In this document: in pieces, positions 8,141 to 16,451 of the stretch
Numbering within the stretch: the first letter of the stretch is position 1
How the letters are laid out: every line of letters starts with the position of its first letter
Origin: Monoraphidium neglectum
Lineage: Eukaryota; Chlorophyta; Chlorophyceae; Sphaeropleales; Selenastraceae
Assembly (NCBI RefSeq): GCF_000611645.1
Contig: NW_014013250.1
Location: forward strand, 3,690 to 20,140
Length of the DNA: 16,451 bases
Reading direction: 5' to 3'
The notes under the pieces: generated by a model
What the model saw: only the letters and a program-made list of their open reading frames with translations
The model's database searches: none
Told to the model about the DNA's origin: nothing
Translations under genes and position numbers: made by a program

Positions 8141-9480
8141 CGCGCGCGTTTGGGTTTGCTCTGGCACATTTCACATCAAACGACAGCTGCATGGATTGGA
8201 TGCAGCAAAATTTTCTACGCATAAGCACTTTTGCACGCATCCTAGTGGGGATTTTGGCCCATAACATGCAGCCTTGCCTCTATCCCCAGGCTCTCAGGGG
8301 TACACTGGGATCGACCAGCCGCCCCCCGGCAGCGCGGGCAGGAGGCCGGGGCCCGCCGCCGCAGCTGCAGCTGCGCCCCGCGCCCCCGCGCGGCGCTCAA
8401 GCAGCGACAGCGCCCGACACGGCAGCGGGCACGAATCAGAGGGTCAGCAGCCGCCTGAGGGCGGAGGCGCGTGGGGCTGGAAATGGGCCAGTCGGCAGGA
8501 GCAGCCGCAGCCGCAGCCGCCGGCGCAGCAGGCACCCGCGCCCTCGCAGGATCCCCCTCGGTGGCGCCCGCTCCCCGCGGCGGCTCCACCCCCGCCACGG
8601 GCCGCGCCGCAGCCCCCCGCGGCCGCGCTCGGCCCGGAGGCGTTCCCCGAAGACGGCCAGGGCGAGCCGCGCGCCGAGTGCGCCAGCTGCGGCCGCAGGT
8701 TTGCGGCCGCCGCCTTGGAGCGCCACGCGAGGATATGTCAGAAGGTCTTCTGCACGAAGCGGCGCGCCTTCGACTCGTCTGAGGCTCGGATGGGCGGCCT
8801 GGACTGCGCCGCGGTGTCATCCCGCGCCCCGCCGGCCGGGCGCCGCGGCGGCGGCGGCGGCGCGAAGAGGGGCGCGGGGGCGGGCGGCGGCGGCGATGAC
8901 AGGGCGATACCTTTGACGAGAGAGGCAGCGAAGCCCAAATGGGCGAAGCAGAGCGAGCAGCTGCGCGCCGCGATGCGGGCGGTCAAGGGCGGCGCGGGCG
9001 GTGGCGGCGGGTTCGGCGGCGGGGGGGCGGCTGTGGAGCAGGAGGAGGATGACAGGTGAGGCTGGGTTTCCAGCAGGCCGCCTTTCAGCGCCACTGTCAG
9101 CGCGGGACCAGGGCGGCGGCAGGCCAGGCGTACGCTTCACATTTGGAACAGGCATCAGCCGGGCATGATTCAGCGCGTTATTGATCCATTAAATCCAGTG
9201 GCTGTGCTAGTGCGCTCCTGTAGCTGCTTGCTGCCCTGCACTGCATGAAATGCCGCCGTGCATTCAGCGCTGCCCCTTTGAGCTCCGCCCTCGCCTCTTG
9301 ATGCACCGCAGGGTGCCGTGCCCGCACTGCGGCCGCCGCTTCGCGCAGCTGACGGCCGAGCGCCATGTCCCCAAATGCAAAGACATCCAAGCCAAGCCCT
9401 CAGGCCTGAAAGCCGGCGGCGGGCGCTCGGCCCACATGCGCGCCAACGCGCCGGCGCCCCCGGCGCGCGGCCGCTTCTGA
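6370..9480 (+). CDS. ZC2HC1: ZC2HC1-family C2HC zinc finger protein with polyQ tracts (4 exons)
   Basis: Exons 6370-6661, 6809-8107, 8290-9055 and 9312-9480 join in phase to 841 residues. Two C2HC fingers with the family's C-x2-C-x11-H-x3-C spacing are visible: ECASCGRRF...ERHARICQKVF (C661, C664, H676, C680) and VPCPHCGRRF...ERHVPKC (C789, C792, H804, C808). The family-typical KVFCTKRRAFDSSEAR follows finger 1, and a linker PKWAKQSEQLRAAMRAVK lies between the fingers. The first 650 residues are low complexity (Gly, Ala, Pro, Gln) with Q16 at about 326-341 and Q7-W-Q26 at about 422-455. The protein is much longer than typical ZC2HC1 members because of this N-terminal region. ATG 6370 is the first in-frame ATG after a stop at 6292 and has a good context (GCGATGGC). 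Molecular function of the family is poorly defined; the fingers are presumed zinc-binding. An additional 5' exon cannot be excluded. Confidence 0.87.
6662..6808 (+). other. Intron 1 of the ZC2HC1 gene
   Basis: Donor CTTG|GTGAGCC and acceptor CGCCGCAG|CTGG, phase 1 on both sides. The earlier acceptor CCCTGCAG at 6736 would also be in phase but runs into TGA at 6769-6771, so it is rejected. Confidence 0.7.
7492..7539 (+). repeat. (CAG)16, coding polyglutamine in ZC2HC1 exon 2
   Basis: Pure CAG with no CAA codons, translated as Q16 after the segment HHHE. Confidence 0.95.
7780..7881 (+). repeat. (CAG)7-TGG-(CAG)26, coding polyglutamine in ZC2HC1 exon 2
   Basis: Seven CAG, one TGG (Trp), then 26 CAG, all in the glutamine frame. 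The lack of CAA suggests expansion by slippage and not selection for glutamine itself. Confidence 0.95.
8108..8149 (+). repeat. 42-bp alternating purine-pyrimidine tract, (GT)n then (CG)n
   Basis: Every base alternates purine and pyrimidine from 8108 to 8149: GT units, one AT, then CG units. Such tracts are known Z-DNA formers. The tract starts exactly at the 5' splice site of intron 2. Confidence 0.9.
8108..8289 (+). other. Intron 2 of the ZC2HC1 gene, beginning in a GT repeat
   Basis: The donor is the first GT of a dinucleotide array (GCGCAG|GTGTGTG). The acceptor is CTCTATCCCCAG|GC at 8289. Phase 1 on both sides gives Gly at the junction, and the frame continues into the zinc finger exon. 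Confidence 0.75.
9056..9311 (+). other. Intron 3 of the ZC2HC1 gene
   Basis: Donor GACAG|GTGAGGC and acceptor GCACCGCAG|GGTGCC, phase 2. The junction codon is AGG (Arg), and the following codons begin the second finger (VPCPHC). Without splicing the frame stops at 9057-9059 before the second finger. Confidence 0.85.
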
Positions 9481-10496
<1,016 letters not shown>

Positions 10497-10668
10497 GAGG
10501 AGGACAGACGCTCTGGTACATTGTGCTGCTACTGGTGAGATCGAGCTGCACATTTACAATGGTCCCCAGTTGCTGTTATGAGTTTCAGATAAGTGACCGT
10601 GAGACTGCATCTAAGCCTTGCTTGCTAAGGGTTTTATTATACTATCCAGAAATACCATGGCAGATTGT

Positions 10669-10673
10669 TTACA
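10669..10673 (-). terminator. Candidate TGTAA polyadenylation signal for the secreted repeat gene
   Basis: TTACA on the given strand is TGTAA on the minus strand, about 400 bases past the stop at 11077. A second one is at 10554-10558. TGTAA is the usual signal in chlorophycean algae. The motif is short, so chance occurrence is likely. Confidence 0.35.
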
Positions 10674-10960
10674 GCCTGGACAGTATCACGTGCGGCAGCT
10701 CCAAAGCATGCCGTGACAGCAGGCAGGTGGTGCATTTGCATGGGGCGAGCTTCATGTGTCGGGCACGCAGCATTGCAGGAATAACGCTTGCTTGCGCAAG
10801 GAGGTGCGGCGGTTTGCAGCCGCCTGCCCAGCGGTTGGGTGGACATGCTGCTGAGGACAAAGCTACATGGGACAGTGTATGAGCGGCCTATTGCAGCCAG
10901 AACAGCAGGGGGCTGTGCAGCACATGGGACGAAATAAATCGATGCTGTCAGGCAAGACGC

Positions 10961-10965
10961 TGTAA
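10961..10965 (+). terminator. Candidate TGTAA polyadenylation signal, plus strand
   Basis: It is the only TGTAA on the + strand between the ZC2HC1 stop and the convergent gene. If used, it would imply a 3' untranslated region of about 1.5 kb overlapping the end of the opposite transcript. Confidence 0.2.
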
Positions 10966-11076
10966 TTTTCATAGACACAAGGCTGAGTGGGATCATTCAT
11001 TCAGATGCTGCGCCTCTGCGGCGAGCTGCTACACCCGCCGTGCTTGCAAGCACGTCACAAAACGCAGTCGCCTGAT

Positions 11077-12357
11077 TCACGGGCGATGCGTGGGGGCGGC
11101 AACACCCTTGGGCAGGCCCTGCTCACTCCCCTGGCCGGCAGACTTGGCGGCCGCGGCAGCAGCAACGGCGTTCTGCCGCTGCTGCTGCAACTGCTGCCAC
11201 TGCTGCATCTGCGGCGTGGCGTCCATCATCTGCTGCGCCCACTGCTGCTGCTGCTGAAATCCACCCACGGCCTGCTGCGCCCACTGCTGCTGCTGCGCAA
11301 AAGTGGCCTGGTTCATGGCCGCCCCAGCATTGGCAGGAGGGCTGCTGGAGACTATGGTGGGGTTGGCGCCGTCAGTGAAGGCCGCGCCACCCTGGGCGTT
11401 AACGGTTGCAGCAGCAGCCTGCTCGCCCAGGCGGCGGAAGATCTGGCCGCGACCGCCCTCGTTGGCGACGGGGTTGCCAAAGTTGTCAAAGCTGGTGGTG
11501 GTGCCGCCGTTGAAGCCCACGCCGGCGTTGGTGAAGGTGGTCATGCCGCCAAAGTTGGTGATGGGGGCGCGGTCAGAGGGGGCAAAGCCGGCCGTGCGGC
11601 CGCCAAAAGCCATGATGTTGGCATCGGCAGAGGCGGCAGCTTGCTCGCCCAGGCGGCGGAAGATCTGGCCGCGGCCGCCCTCGTTGGCGACGGGGTTGCC
11701 AAAGTTGTCAAAGCTGGTGGTGGTGCCGCCGTTGAAGCCCACGCCGGCGTTGGTGAAGGTGGTCATGCCGCCAAAGTTGGCGATGGGGGCGCGATCAGAG
11801 GGGGCAAAGCCGGCCGTGCGGCCGCCAAAAGCCATGATGTTGGCATCGGCAGAGGCTGCGGCCTGCTCGCCCAAGTGGCGGAAGATCTGGCCGCGGCCGC
11901 CCTCGTTGGCGACGGGGTTGCCAAAGTTGTCAAAGCTGGTGGTGGTGCCGCCGTTGAAGCCCACGCCGGCGTTGGTGAAGGTGGTCATGCCGCCAAAGTT
12001 GGTGATGGGGGCGCGGTCAGAGGGGGCAAAGCCGGCCGTGCGGCCGCCAAAAGCCATGATGTTGGCGTTGGCAGAGGCAGCGGCCTGCTCGCCCAGGGCA
12101 CGGCGGTCGTAGGCGGTCAGGCCGCCGGCCTTGAGGGACGCGCCCAGGGCCCCGGGGGCGAGGAGCAGGGCCAGGGCTGTGGGGCAAGGGTAGGAGGTAA
12201 AGGAGGAAATGTTGCAGTGAGGTCAACCAAAGCAGAGAGGGTTGGACAAGGGACAGTGCAGCAACGCAGACAGGCCTCCCAGCTCTGCTGTTGTAGTGCA
12301 CGTTGGGCCTCTGCGGGAGCACTCACCGCAAGTGAGTGCCCAGTGGAGGCGAGCCAT
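11077..12357 (-). CDS. Secreted repeat protein with three 74-residue Gly/Phe/Asn-rich repeats (2 exons)
   Basis: Exon 1 is 12357-12327 and exon 2 is 12176-11077, 376 residues in total. The ATG lies in ACCACCATGGC. The spliced N-terminus MARLHWALTCALALLLAPG, ending LGA|SLK near residue 23, is a classic signal peptide that only appears after joining the exons. After a short leader with an Arg-Arg (35-36) come repeats at 51-124, 125-198 and 199 to about 266, each with FGGRTAGFAPSD, TNFGG, GVGFNGGTTTSFDNFGNP and GGRGQIFRRLGEQ (the first repeat has RH for RR). The tail (about 267-376) is Gln/Trp-rich, with two QQQQWAQQ modules, then Ala-rich. There is no cysteine in the mature chain and no usable N-glycosylation sequon. 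I do not recognise the family. Secretion is well supported; a structural (wall, mucilage, adhesive) or peptide-precursor role is inference. Confidence 0.83.
11414..12057 (-). repeat. Three tandem 222-bp coding repeats
   Basis: Units occupy 12057-11836, 11835-11614 and 11613 to about 11414. They differ by only a few bases each, including at synonymous sites, which indicates recent duplication or gene conversion. A partial unit (ALGEQAAASANANI) precedes the first full repeat. Assemblies may miscount such arrays. Confidence 0.93.
12177..12326 (-). other. Intron of the secreted repeat gene
   Basis: Read on the minus strand, the donor is CTTGCG|GTGAGTG and the acceptor is CTACCCTTGCCCCACAG|CC with a long pyrimidine tract. 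Phase 1 on both sides. It splits the signal peptide after codon 10. Confidence 0.85.
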
Positions 12358-13134
12358 GGTGGTAACGATGAGTCTGTTGATGTACGATCAACGCTTTGTT
12401 TCCGCTCAAGTGGTGGTTGAGTAACCCTCCCTAACGCTGAGCTCGACGCTGATCTCCGGGTTCCGCTAGAGGCTAGATACGCTGGAGAGTTGGTAGTTGA
12501 GATGTGCAGGTAGTTTGTTTGAATAAATTTGCCGGGGAGCGCGATTCATTTGAAGGACGAGCCCGGCACAAGCCCAGCTGCTGCGCCGCAGCTGCGGACC
12601 CAGCCTGCCGCGAGGTGGGTGGCAGTGACTGGGTGACTGGTCCTGGTGACGGCATCCTGCGTGGTAGCTGAGCATGTCTTCTCCTGTATTATTTGATTGC
12701 TCATATGCTGCACAAGTTGCATGCCAACCCACAGCACCCTGCCGCAAGAACCCAACACCATGCTGCTGCCCAGCCACTGCAACTGACGGTGTTTTGGGGC
12801 CGGGAAGCAAACCACCTGCATGTTCATGGTGCCGACGTAGGTGGAGGTTCAGGCGCCTACATGACAGGCGCGCGCAGCTGGCGCGCACGTCGGCCAGCGA
12901 TGGCAGCAGGTCAGGACGCGGGGCAGCAGGGAGTTCCGCAAACGAATGACGACGCATTGTTGCAGCGCGCGAGGCTGGCGCTTGTATGATCAAGCCTCAT
13001 GGACACCTCCCCCTCATCGCCTGAAACACGTGGGCCAGACGCCGCCCGCCGGCAAGGCATCCATTGGCCAATATCCTCACTCCATCCTGGTACCAAGGGG
13101 TTTCCGAATTTGTGAAGATGCCCCTGGCCTGATA

Positions 13135-13263
13135 CTATTTCGTCAGCATGTCCAGTTTGGCCAGCGCTGCAAGGGTATGACCGCTCCCAGCGCGCAAGAG
13201 AGTCCGCAGTTTCTGCAGGCAGGGGGCGCTGCCACGCTTGGCAAGCACCACCACCTCGACCAC
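13135..13263 (-). other. Possible terminal exon of an unidentified minus-strand gene
   Basis: The minus-strand frame ending in TAG at 13135 reads VVEVVVLAKRGSAPCLQKL and onward to LAALAKLDMLTK. About three quarters of its codons end in G or C, and the pattern looks helical and protein-like. The 5' boundary is unclear: an in-frame TGA lies a few codons upstream and only a weak acceptor (TCGAG) precedes it. This may be chance. Confidence 0.18.
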
Positions 13264-13847
13264 CGATTGCGCGTTTGGAGTTGTTTGAAATCAATTACCG
13301 GTACCTCGTCCTCTGTGAGCGGGAGTGAGCGGCAATCCGTGCCTTCAGGGCAGCGGCACAGCGAGTGGGCGTCGCGGGAGAGCGTGCGAGACACGTGCCG
13401 CCGCCCGTTGTGGAACGGCTGCTGCTGCGTCTGCCGCAGCAGCACGGCCTGCATCGCAGCCGCGACTCCCCCTGGCTTCCAGGCGTCAGTCTTCTGGCAC
13501 CACATGCAGCGGGCAGCGGCACGCAGGGGTACCGAGTCGGTTGTTGGGGGTCGGCGCACGTCCCGGAAGCGGGTGGGACACAGGGGCTGGCGCGCAAGCC
13601 GTGCTCGCGCGAGCATGGGCAGGGAGGCGAGACCCGCAGTACGCACTAACCTCTGCTGCCCCTTGATCGCGCATGGGGCGTAGGACTGCACCGCAGCGCT
13701 GGAATCAGTTTCGGCAGCTTTTTGTCTACGCCTCTGTGGGCCCCGCACCGGCGCTCGAGTGGCACTGCAAGAGAGGCACACAGTGTTGAGCGTGCCAGCG
13801 CATGCGATACTCGCACCTTCCTAGCCCAGCGCACGCACCTCACCAAA

Positions 13848-13888
13848 TGATGTAAGCCCAGGAACGCGCCCCTGATGCGATTACATCA
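13848..13888. repeat. 8-bp perfect inverted repeat TGATGTAA...TTACATCA
   Basis: The arms at 13848-13855 and 13881-13888 are separated by 25 bases. Each arm carries TGTAA on one strand, so both strands show a potential polyadenylation motif here. It could also be a paired bZIP-type site or a chance match. Confidence 0.4.
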
Positions 13889-14315
13889 GACTATTATGAT
13901 GTTTTGGAGGCGGGCTAGGGTTGCGCCAGGCCGCTGCTCCTCTGACGGCGGCAGCGTCGAGTGCAGGGCTGCGTGGCTGCCGTGCGAGGCATGACGAGTC
14001 TCACCCACCGCAGCAATACTGCAGGTGACGCCCCGGTCCTCCTGCGTGGTGCATCGACGATGCGAAAACGGGGTCGAACTCATCTGTGTATTACCACACC
14101 CTCCTCGCGAGCACCATGTCCTGCGTTGGTGAAACTGGCCACGGCGATCTATTCGCGTCAGGCCAGGTAGCCTCTTGATTCGTGCCAGACTCCGTAGTTT
14201 TCAAATACATCGTTCGGCGTCTCACGCAGCTCGCACGGCTCCGCAGCCAGCGGTGCGAGTGACACCGAGCGTGCTGCCAGGCGGCGCGGGCGGGCACCGC
14301 GCCGCCGCGCGCGCC

Positions 14316-14324
14316 ATGCGCTAG
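14316..14324 (+). promoter_or_regulatory. Minimal upstream ORF (Met-Arg-stop) before the ZIP gene
   Basis: ATG CGC TAG lies 21 bases before the presumed start at 14346. If the transcript begins upstream of it, scanning ribosomes would meet this two-codon frame first. Very short upstream frames are known translational controls in plants. No transcript start is visible, so this is tentative. Confidence 0.4.
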
Positions 14325-14345
14325 CGGCCGCGGCCGAGCAGCGCC

Positions 14346-14815
14346 ATGCCCATTCTGGATGACTGCGCGCCCCGGGGGCCGGCCCATGACCGCGCCCTCG
14401 CCGCCGGCTGCGCGTTCGTGGTCGCGGCGGCGTCGCTGGCTGGGTTCTTCGCGCCCGCGCTGCTGCGGCAGCGCGGCGGCGGGCATTCGCAGCTCACGAT
14501 CGTTGCCGCCGCGGCAACAGGGACCGGCGTTCTGCTGGGGGTCTCGCTGGTCCATGTCTTATCAGATGCAGAGGAGGCGCTGTCGTCGCCGTGCCTCCCG
14601 CGCGATTGGCTGGCCGCCTTCCCCAACGTGAGCGGTGTCACTGTGTGGCAGCAGCCGGCTCGGGACCCGACCCGGGGTTCGCGTGTGATTGGGGCTCGCC
14701 GGCCCTCCTGCACGCAGTGCGCACGTCGCTCGCGGGGCGTCCTGGCCGCGCCCCCTTCGCCACGGCCGTGGGTGGGGCGGCGGCCTGCCACCGCCCTTTG
14801 CGCCCCTCAGCAACA

Positions 14816-14858
<43 letters not shown>

Positions 14859-14868
14859 CTGCTGTTGC

Positions 14869-14908
<40 letters not shown>

Positions 14909-14952
14909 ACTGCCGCTGCCGCCGCTGCTGCTGCTGCTGCTGCTGCTGCTGC

Positions 14953-14998
<46 letters not shown>

Positions 14999-16223
14999 CC
15001 CGCCGCGCCGCCGCCCTCTACGCGGCTGCCAGCGCCCTGGCTGCCGGCAAGGGGGGCAGGCGCACCGCTGGTGCTGGCTGTCGTGTCGCGCGGACCATTA
15101 TGGCTACCACCCGCCCCCGAGCGCCTTGTCGCCCTCACGCAAACAGCCTCTGCGGCCCCCGTATCCTGCCACCTCACACCCCCTCGCGGGATGCCACCTG
15201 ATGACAGCAGCCCCCGCACCTCGCCCCGTGCCGCCGACGCGCTGCGCCGCAGTGGGGCACTTTGATTTGCGCCGCCACGATCATGCTGATGGTGGTGCTG
15301 GAGTATGTCCTGCAGGTGGGTTTTGCGTGTGCATGTCATGCATATAGGTTGTACTTTACATGGACCCGCCAGCCCGCGGAAACAGAGCAGTCGAGAGGGC
15401 GCGGGGCGGCCCCGTCGCAGGCGCCGCGGTGCGCCGCTCGCAGAGGCCCACGGCCTTTACTTAGCAACTTTGCCGCGCGCGCGCGCCCGCCGGCGCGGTC
15501 CTTGCTTCAAGTCGCCGTTCGACCCTTCCCCTCTCCTCTGCCGCTGCTGCTGCGGCGCCACTCACACTGTTTCCCCAGGGCATGTTTGAGCGGAAGTTCC
15601 AACCACAAGGGGAGACTGCCTGCGGGGCCGCCGCATTCGCGCCCCGCCCGGCGTCGCGCGACGGCCTGCCCCTGTCCGCGCAGTGTAACGCATCACTGGC
15701 ATTCCTCAGCCCCCTGCCGCATGGCGGCGACGGGGGCGGGGGCGGCGGCGGCGGGGGCGGCATCGCCGTCGTCCCCGGCGCCGCCGGCGTCCGCCGTGCG
15801 CTAGGGGTGCAGGAGCCGCCGCTGCCCGCAGCGGCGCCACGGCCGACGTCCCGACGCAACGGCGGCGCGGCGGCGGCGGCGACGCTGGCGGCGGCGGCAG
15901 ATGCGGGCAACTTTAAGTCCTTTGGCAGCGGGCGGGTGCTGGAACTGACGCCGTCCTCATCAGGGGCGCGCGGCTCTGGCGGCAGCGCCAGCGCCAGTGG
16001 CAGCGCCAGCGGCAGCGCCGCTGGCAGCAGCGGCGGCGGCGGCGGCAGCTATGGTAGCCGCGGCAGCGAGCTATCGCGCCAAGTCGCGATCGAGCTCGGT
16101 CTCCCCGACCCCGGTTCTCGCGGCACCGGAAGCACGGCGGGCGGCGTCAGCCAGATCAGCTCGAGGGGGCTGGCGGAGGAAGCCGAGCGGGCGCTCAGGC
16201 TGGGGGCCGTGATCTTCGTGCAG
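14346..16223 (+). CDS. ZIP-family (zinc/iron permease) metal transporter, 3' truncated by the window
   Basis: Exons 14346-14627, 15253-15315 and 15579-16223 give the first 330 residues; the gene continues past the window end. ZIP proteins move zinc, iron or related divalent metals into the cytosol. Residues 18-40 form TM1. Residues 51-72 form TM2 with the family motif TGVLLGVSLVHVLSDAEEAL (conserved His70), followed by SSPCLP...FP. Exon 2 (WGTLICAATIMLMVVLEYVLQ, shortened here at neither end) is TM3. Exon 3 is the cytosolic TM3-TM4 loop, unusually long, Gly/Ala/Ser-rich, with only one His and none of the usual His clusters. It ends in LRLGAVIFVQ, near the expected start of TM4. All complete introns are phase 0. 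The start ATG is preceded by a minimal upstream ORF. Confidence 0.85.
14628..15252 (+). other. Intron 1 of the ZIP gene, containing a CTG array
   Basis: Donor CCCCAAC|GTGAGCGG and acceptor GCTGCGCCGCAG|TGGGGC, phase 0. Joining gives AAFPN|WGTLICAATIM, which fits ZIP proteins, where TM3 directly follows the FP motif. The open frames across this stretch are repeat artefacts. Confidence 0.78.
14817..14997 (+). repeat. Interrupted (CTG)n array in ZIP intron 1
   Basis: About 180 bp of CTG units with interruptions (GCG, TTG, CGG, CTA, CCG). The first 13 units (14817-14855) are pure. It reads as CAG on the opposite strand. It opens long poly-Leu, poly-Ala and poly-Cys frames that are not coding. 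Confidence 0.93.
15316..15578 (+). other. Intron 2 of the ZIP gene
   Basis: Donor CTGCAG|GTGGGTTT and acceptor CACTGTTTCCCCAG|GGC, phase 0. The next exon begins GMFERKF, in the usual position of the basic start of the variable loop. Confidence 0.8.
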
Positions 16224-16451
16224 GTGGGGCCGTGGTTGAGTGCGACCGCGCTGCTTGAGGGCCACTGCGCCGTCTCTCCGCGAGCGCGCGGACGCGCGCG
16301 TGCGCCGACGCACACGCCCACCGTGTGGATGCACTGGCGCACGCAAGCGTGCACGCATGGGCTTGCGATTGCGTCCGGCCAGGCGGGGCGCAGCGGCGCG
16401 GCGTGGGGGACCCTTGCATCGCAAGACCCAACATGTTGGCCACCCCGCCCC
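16224..16451 (+). other. Probable start of ZIP intron 3, to the window edge
   Basis: Donor CAG|GTGGGGCC at 16224. The frame stays open to the edge, but its translation is Arg/His/Thr-rich and not membrane-like, so I read it as intron. An alternative donor, GGGGCC|GTGATC, is at 16209. Confidence 0.5.

Larger units (their letters stand above)
12358..14315. other. Unassigned region between divergent genes
   Basis: It presumably contains the promoters of the secreted repeat gene (left, minus strand) and the ZIP gene (right, plus strand). Frames of up to 245 codons are open on both strands near 12946-13781, but they have mediocre third-position GC, an odd composition rich in Trp, His and Cys, and no recognisable domain. 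Splice-like signals exist on the minus strand, for example acceptor CCTCTCTTGCAG near 13770 and donor GAG|GTTAGTG near 13650. I cannot assemble a convincing gene from them. Confidence 0.4.

Noticed and set aside
10987..12420. 477-codon open frame on the + strand opposite the secreted repeat gene
   Set aside because: It is the mirror of the GC-rich repeats. The minus strand has a signal peptide, a phase-consistent intron with a strong acceptor and repeat conservation, and nothing recognisable is encoded on the + strand.
12946..13683. 245-codon + frame
   Set aside because: Rich in Trp, His and Cys with ordinary third-position composition, overlapped by an equally long minus-strand frame, and no recognisable motif. 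A TGTAA at 13851 is too weak to support it.
13143..13781. 212-codon minus frame
   Set aside because: No domain. The stretch LTEDEVPVIDFKQLQ looks protein-like, but the rest is Arg/Cys-rich noise and splice sites do not produce a coherent product.
14591..15265. Long poly-Ala, poly-Leu and poly-Cys frames over the CTG array
   Set aside because: They lie within the ZIP intron. Joining 14627 to 15253 restores the ZIP transmembrane order, whereas reading through does not.

Overview
The window looks like nuclear DNA of a green alga, probably a chlorophycean. The evidence is very high GC with strongly GC-biased third codon positions, short introns with GTGAG/GTGGG-type donors and CAG acceptors, many CAG/CTG arrays, and TGTAA motifs of the kind chlorophytes use as polyadenylation signals. 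The species assignment is inference. I see no bacterial operon structure, RNA gene, CRISPR array or recognisable transposon.

Layout. Positions 1-5915 hold two tandem copies of a roughly 3.45 kb unit. Each has a CAG array, a conserved 5' flank, an intronless 554-codon gene for an F-box-like/leucine-rich-repeat protein (463-2127 and 3915-5579, both +) and a similar 3' flank. A spacer with a 139-bp CCTG tetranucleotide array separates them. Positions 6370-9480 (+) encode, in four exons, an 841-residue protein of the ZC2HC1 (C2HC zinc finger) family, with two polyglutamine tracts inserted in its disordered N-terminal part. Positions 12357-11077 (-), convergent with it, encode in two exons a secreted 376-residue protein with three nearly identical 74-residue repeats and a Gln/Trp-rich tail. 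I do not recognise its family. Positions 12358-14345 contain no gene I can defend. From 14346 to the right edge (+) runs the 5' part of a ZIP-family metal transporter gene. Its first intron carries a large interrupted CTG array, and the gene continues beyond the window.

All splice models were made by hand from GT/AG signals, reading phase and protein family match. The phases agree at each of the six complete introns, and the two full multi-exon models have total coding lengths divisible by three. The genes show no evident common pathway. What they share is microsatellite invasion: CAG/CTG arrays lie upstream of both F-box/LRR genes, inside the zinc finger coding sequence, between genes, and in the ZIP intron. 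The most novel candidate is the secreted repeat protein, whose repeats are punctuated by dibasic Arg-Arg sites like a peptide precursor.
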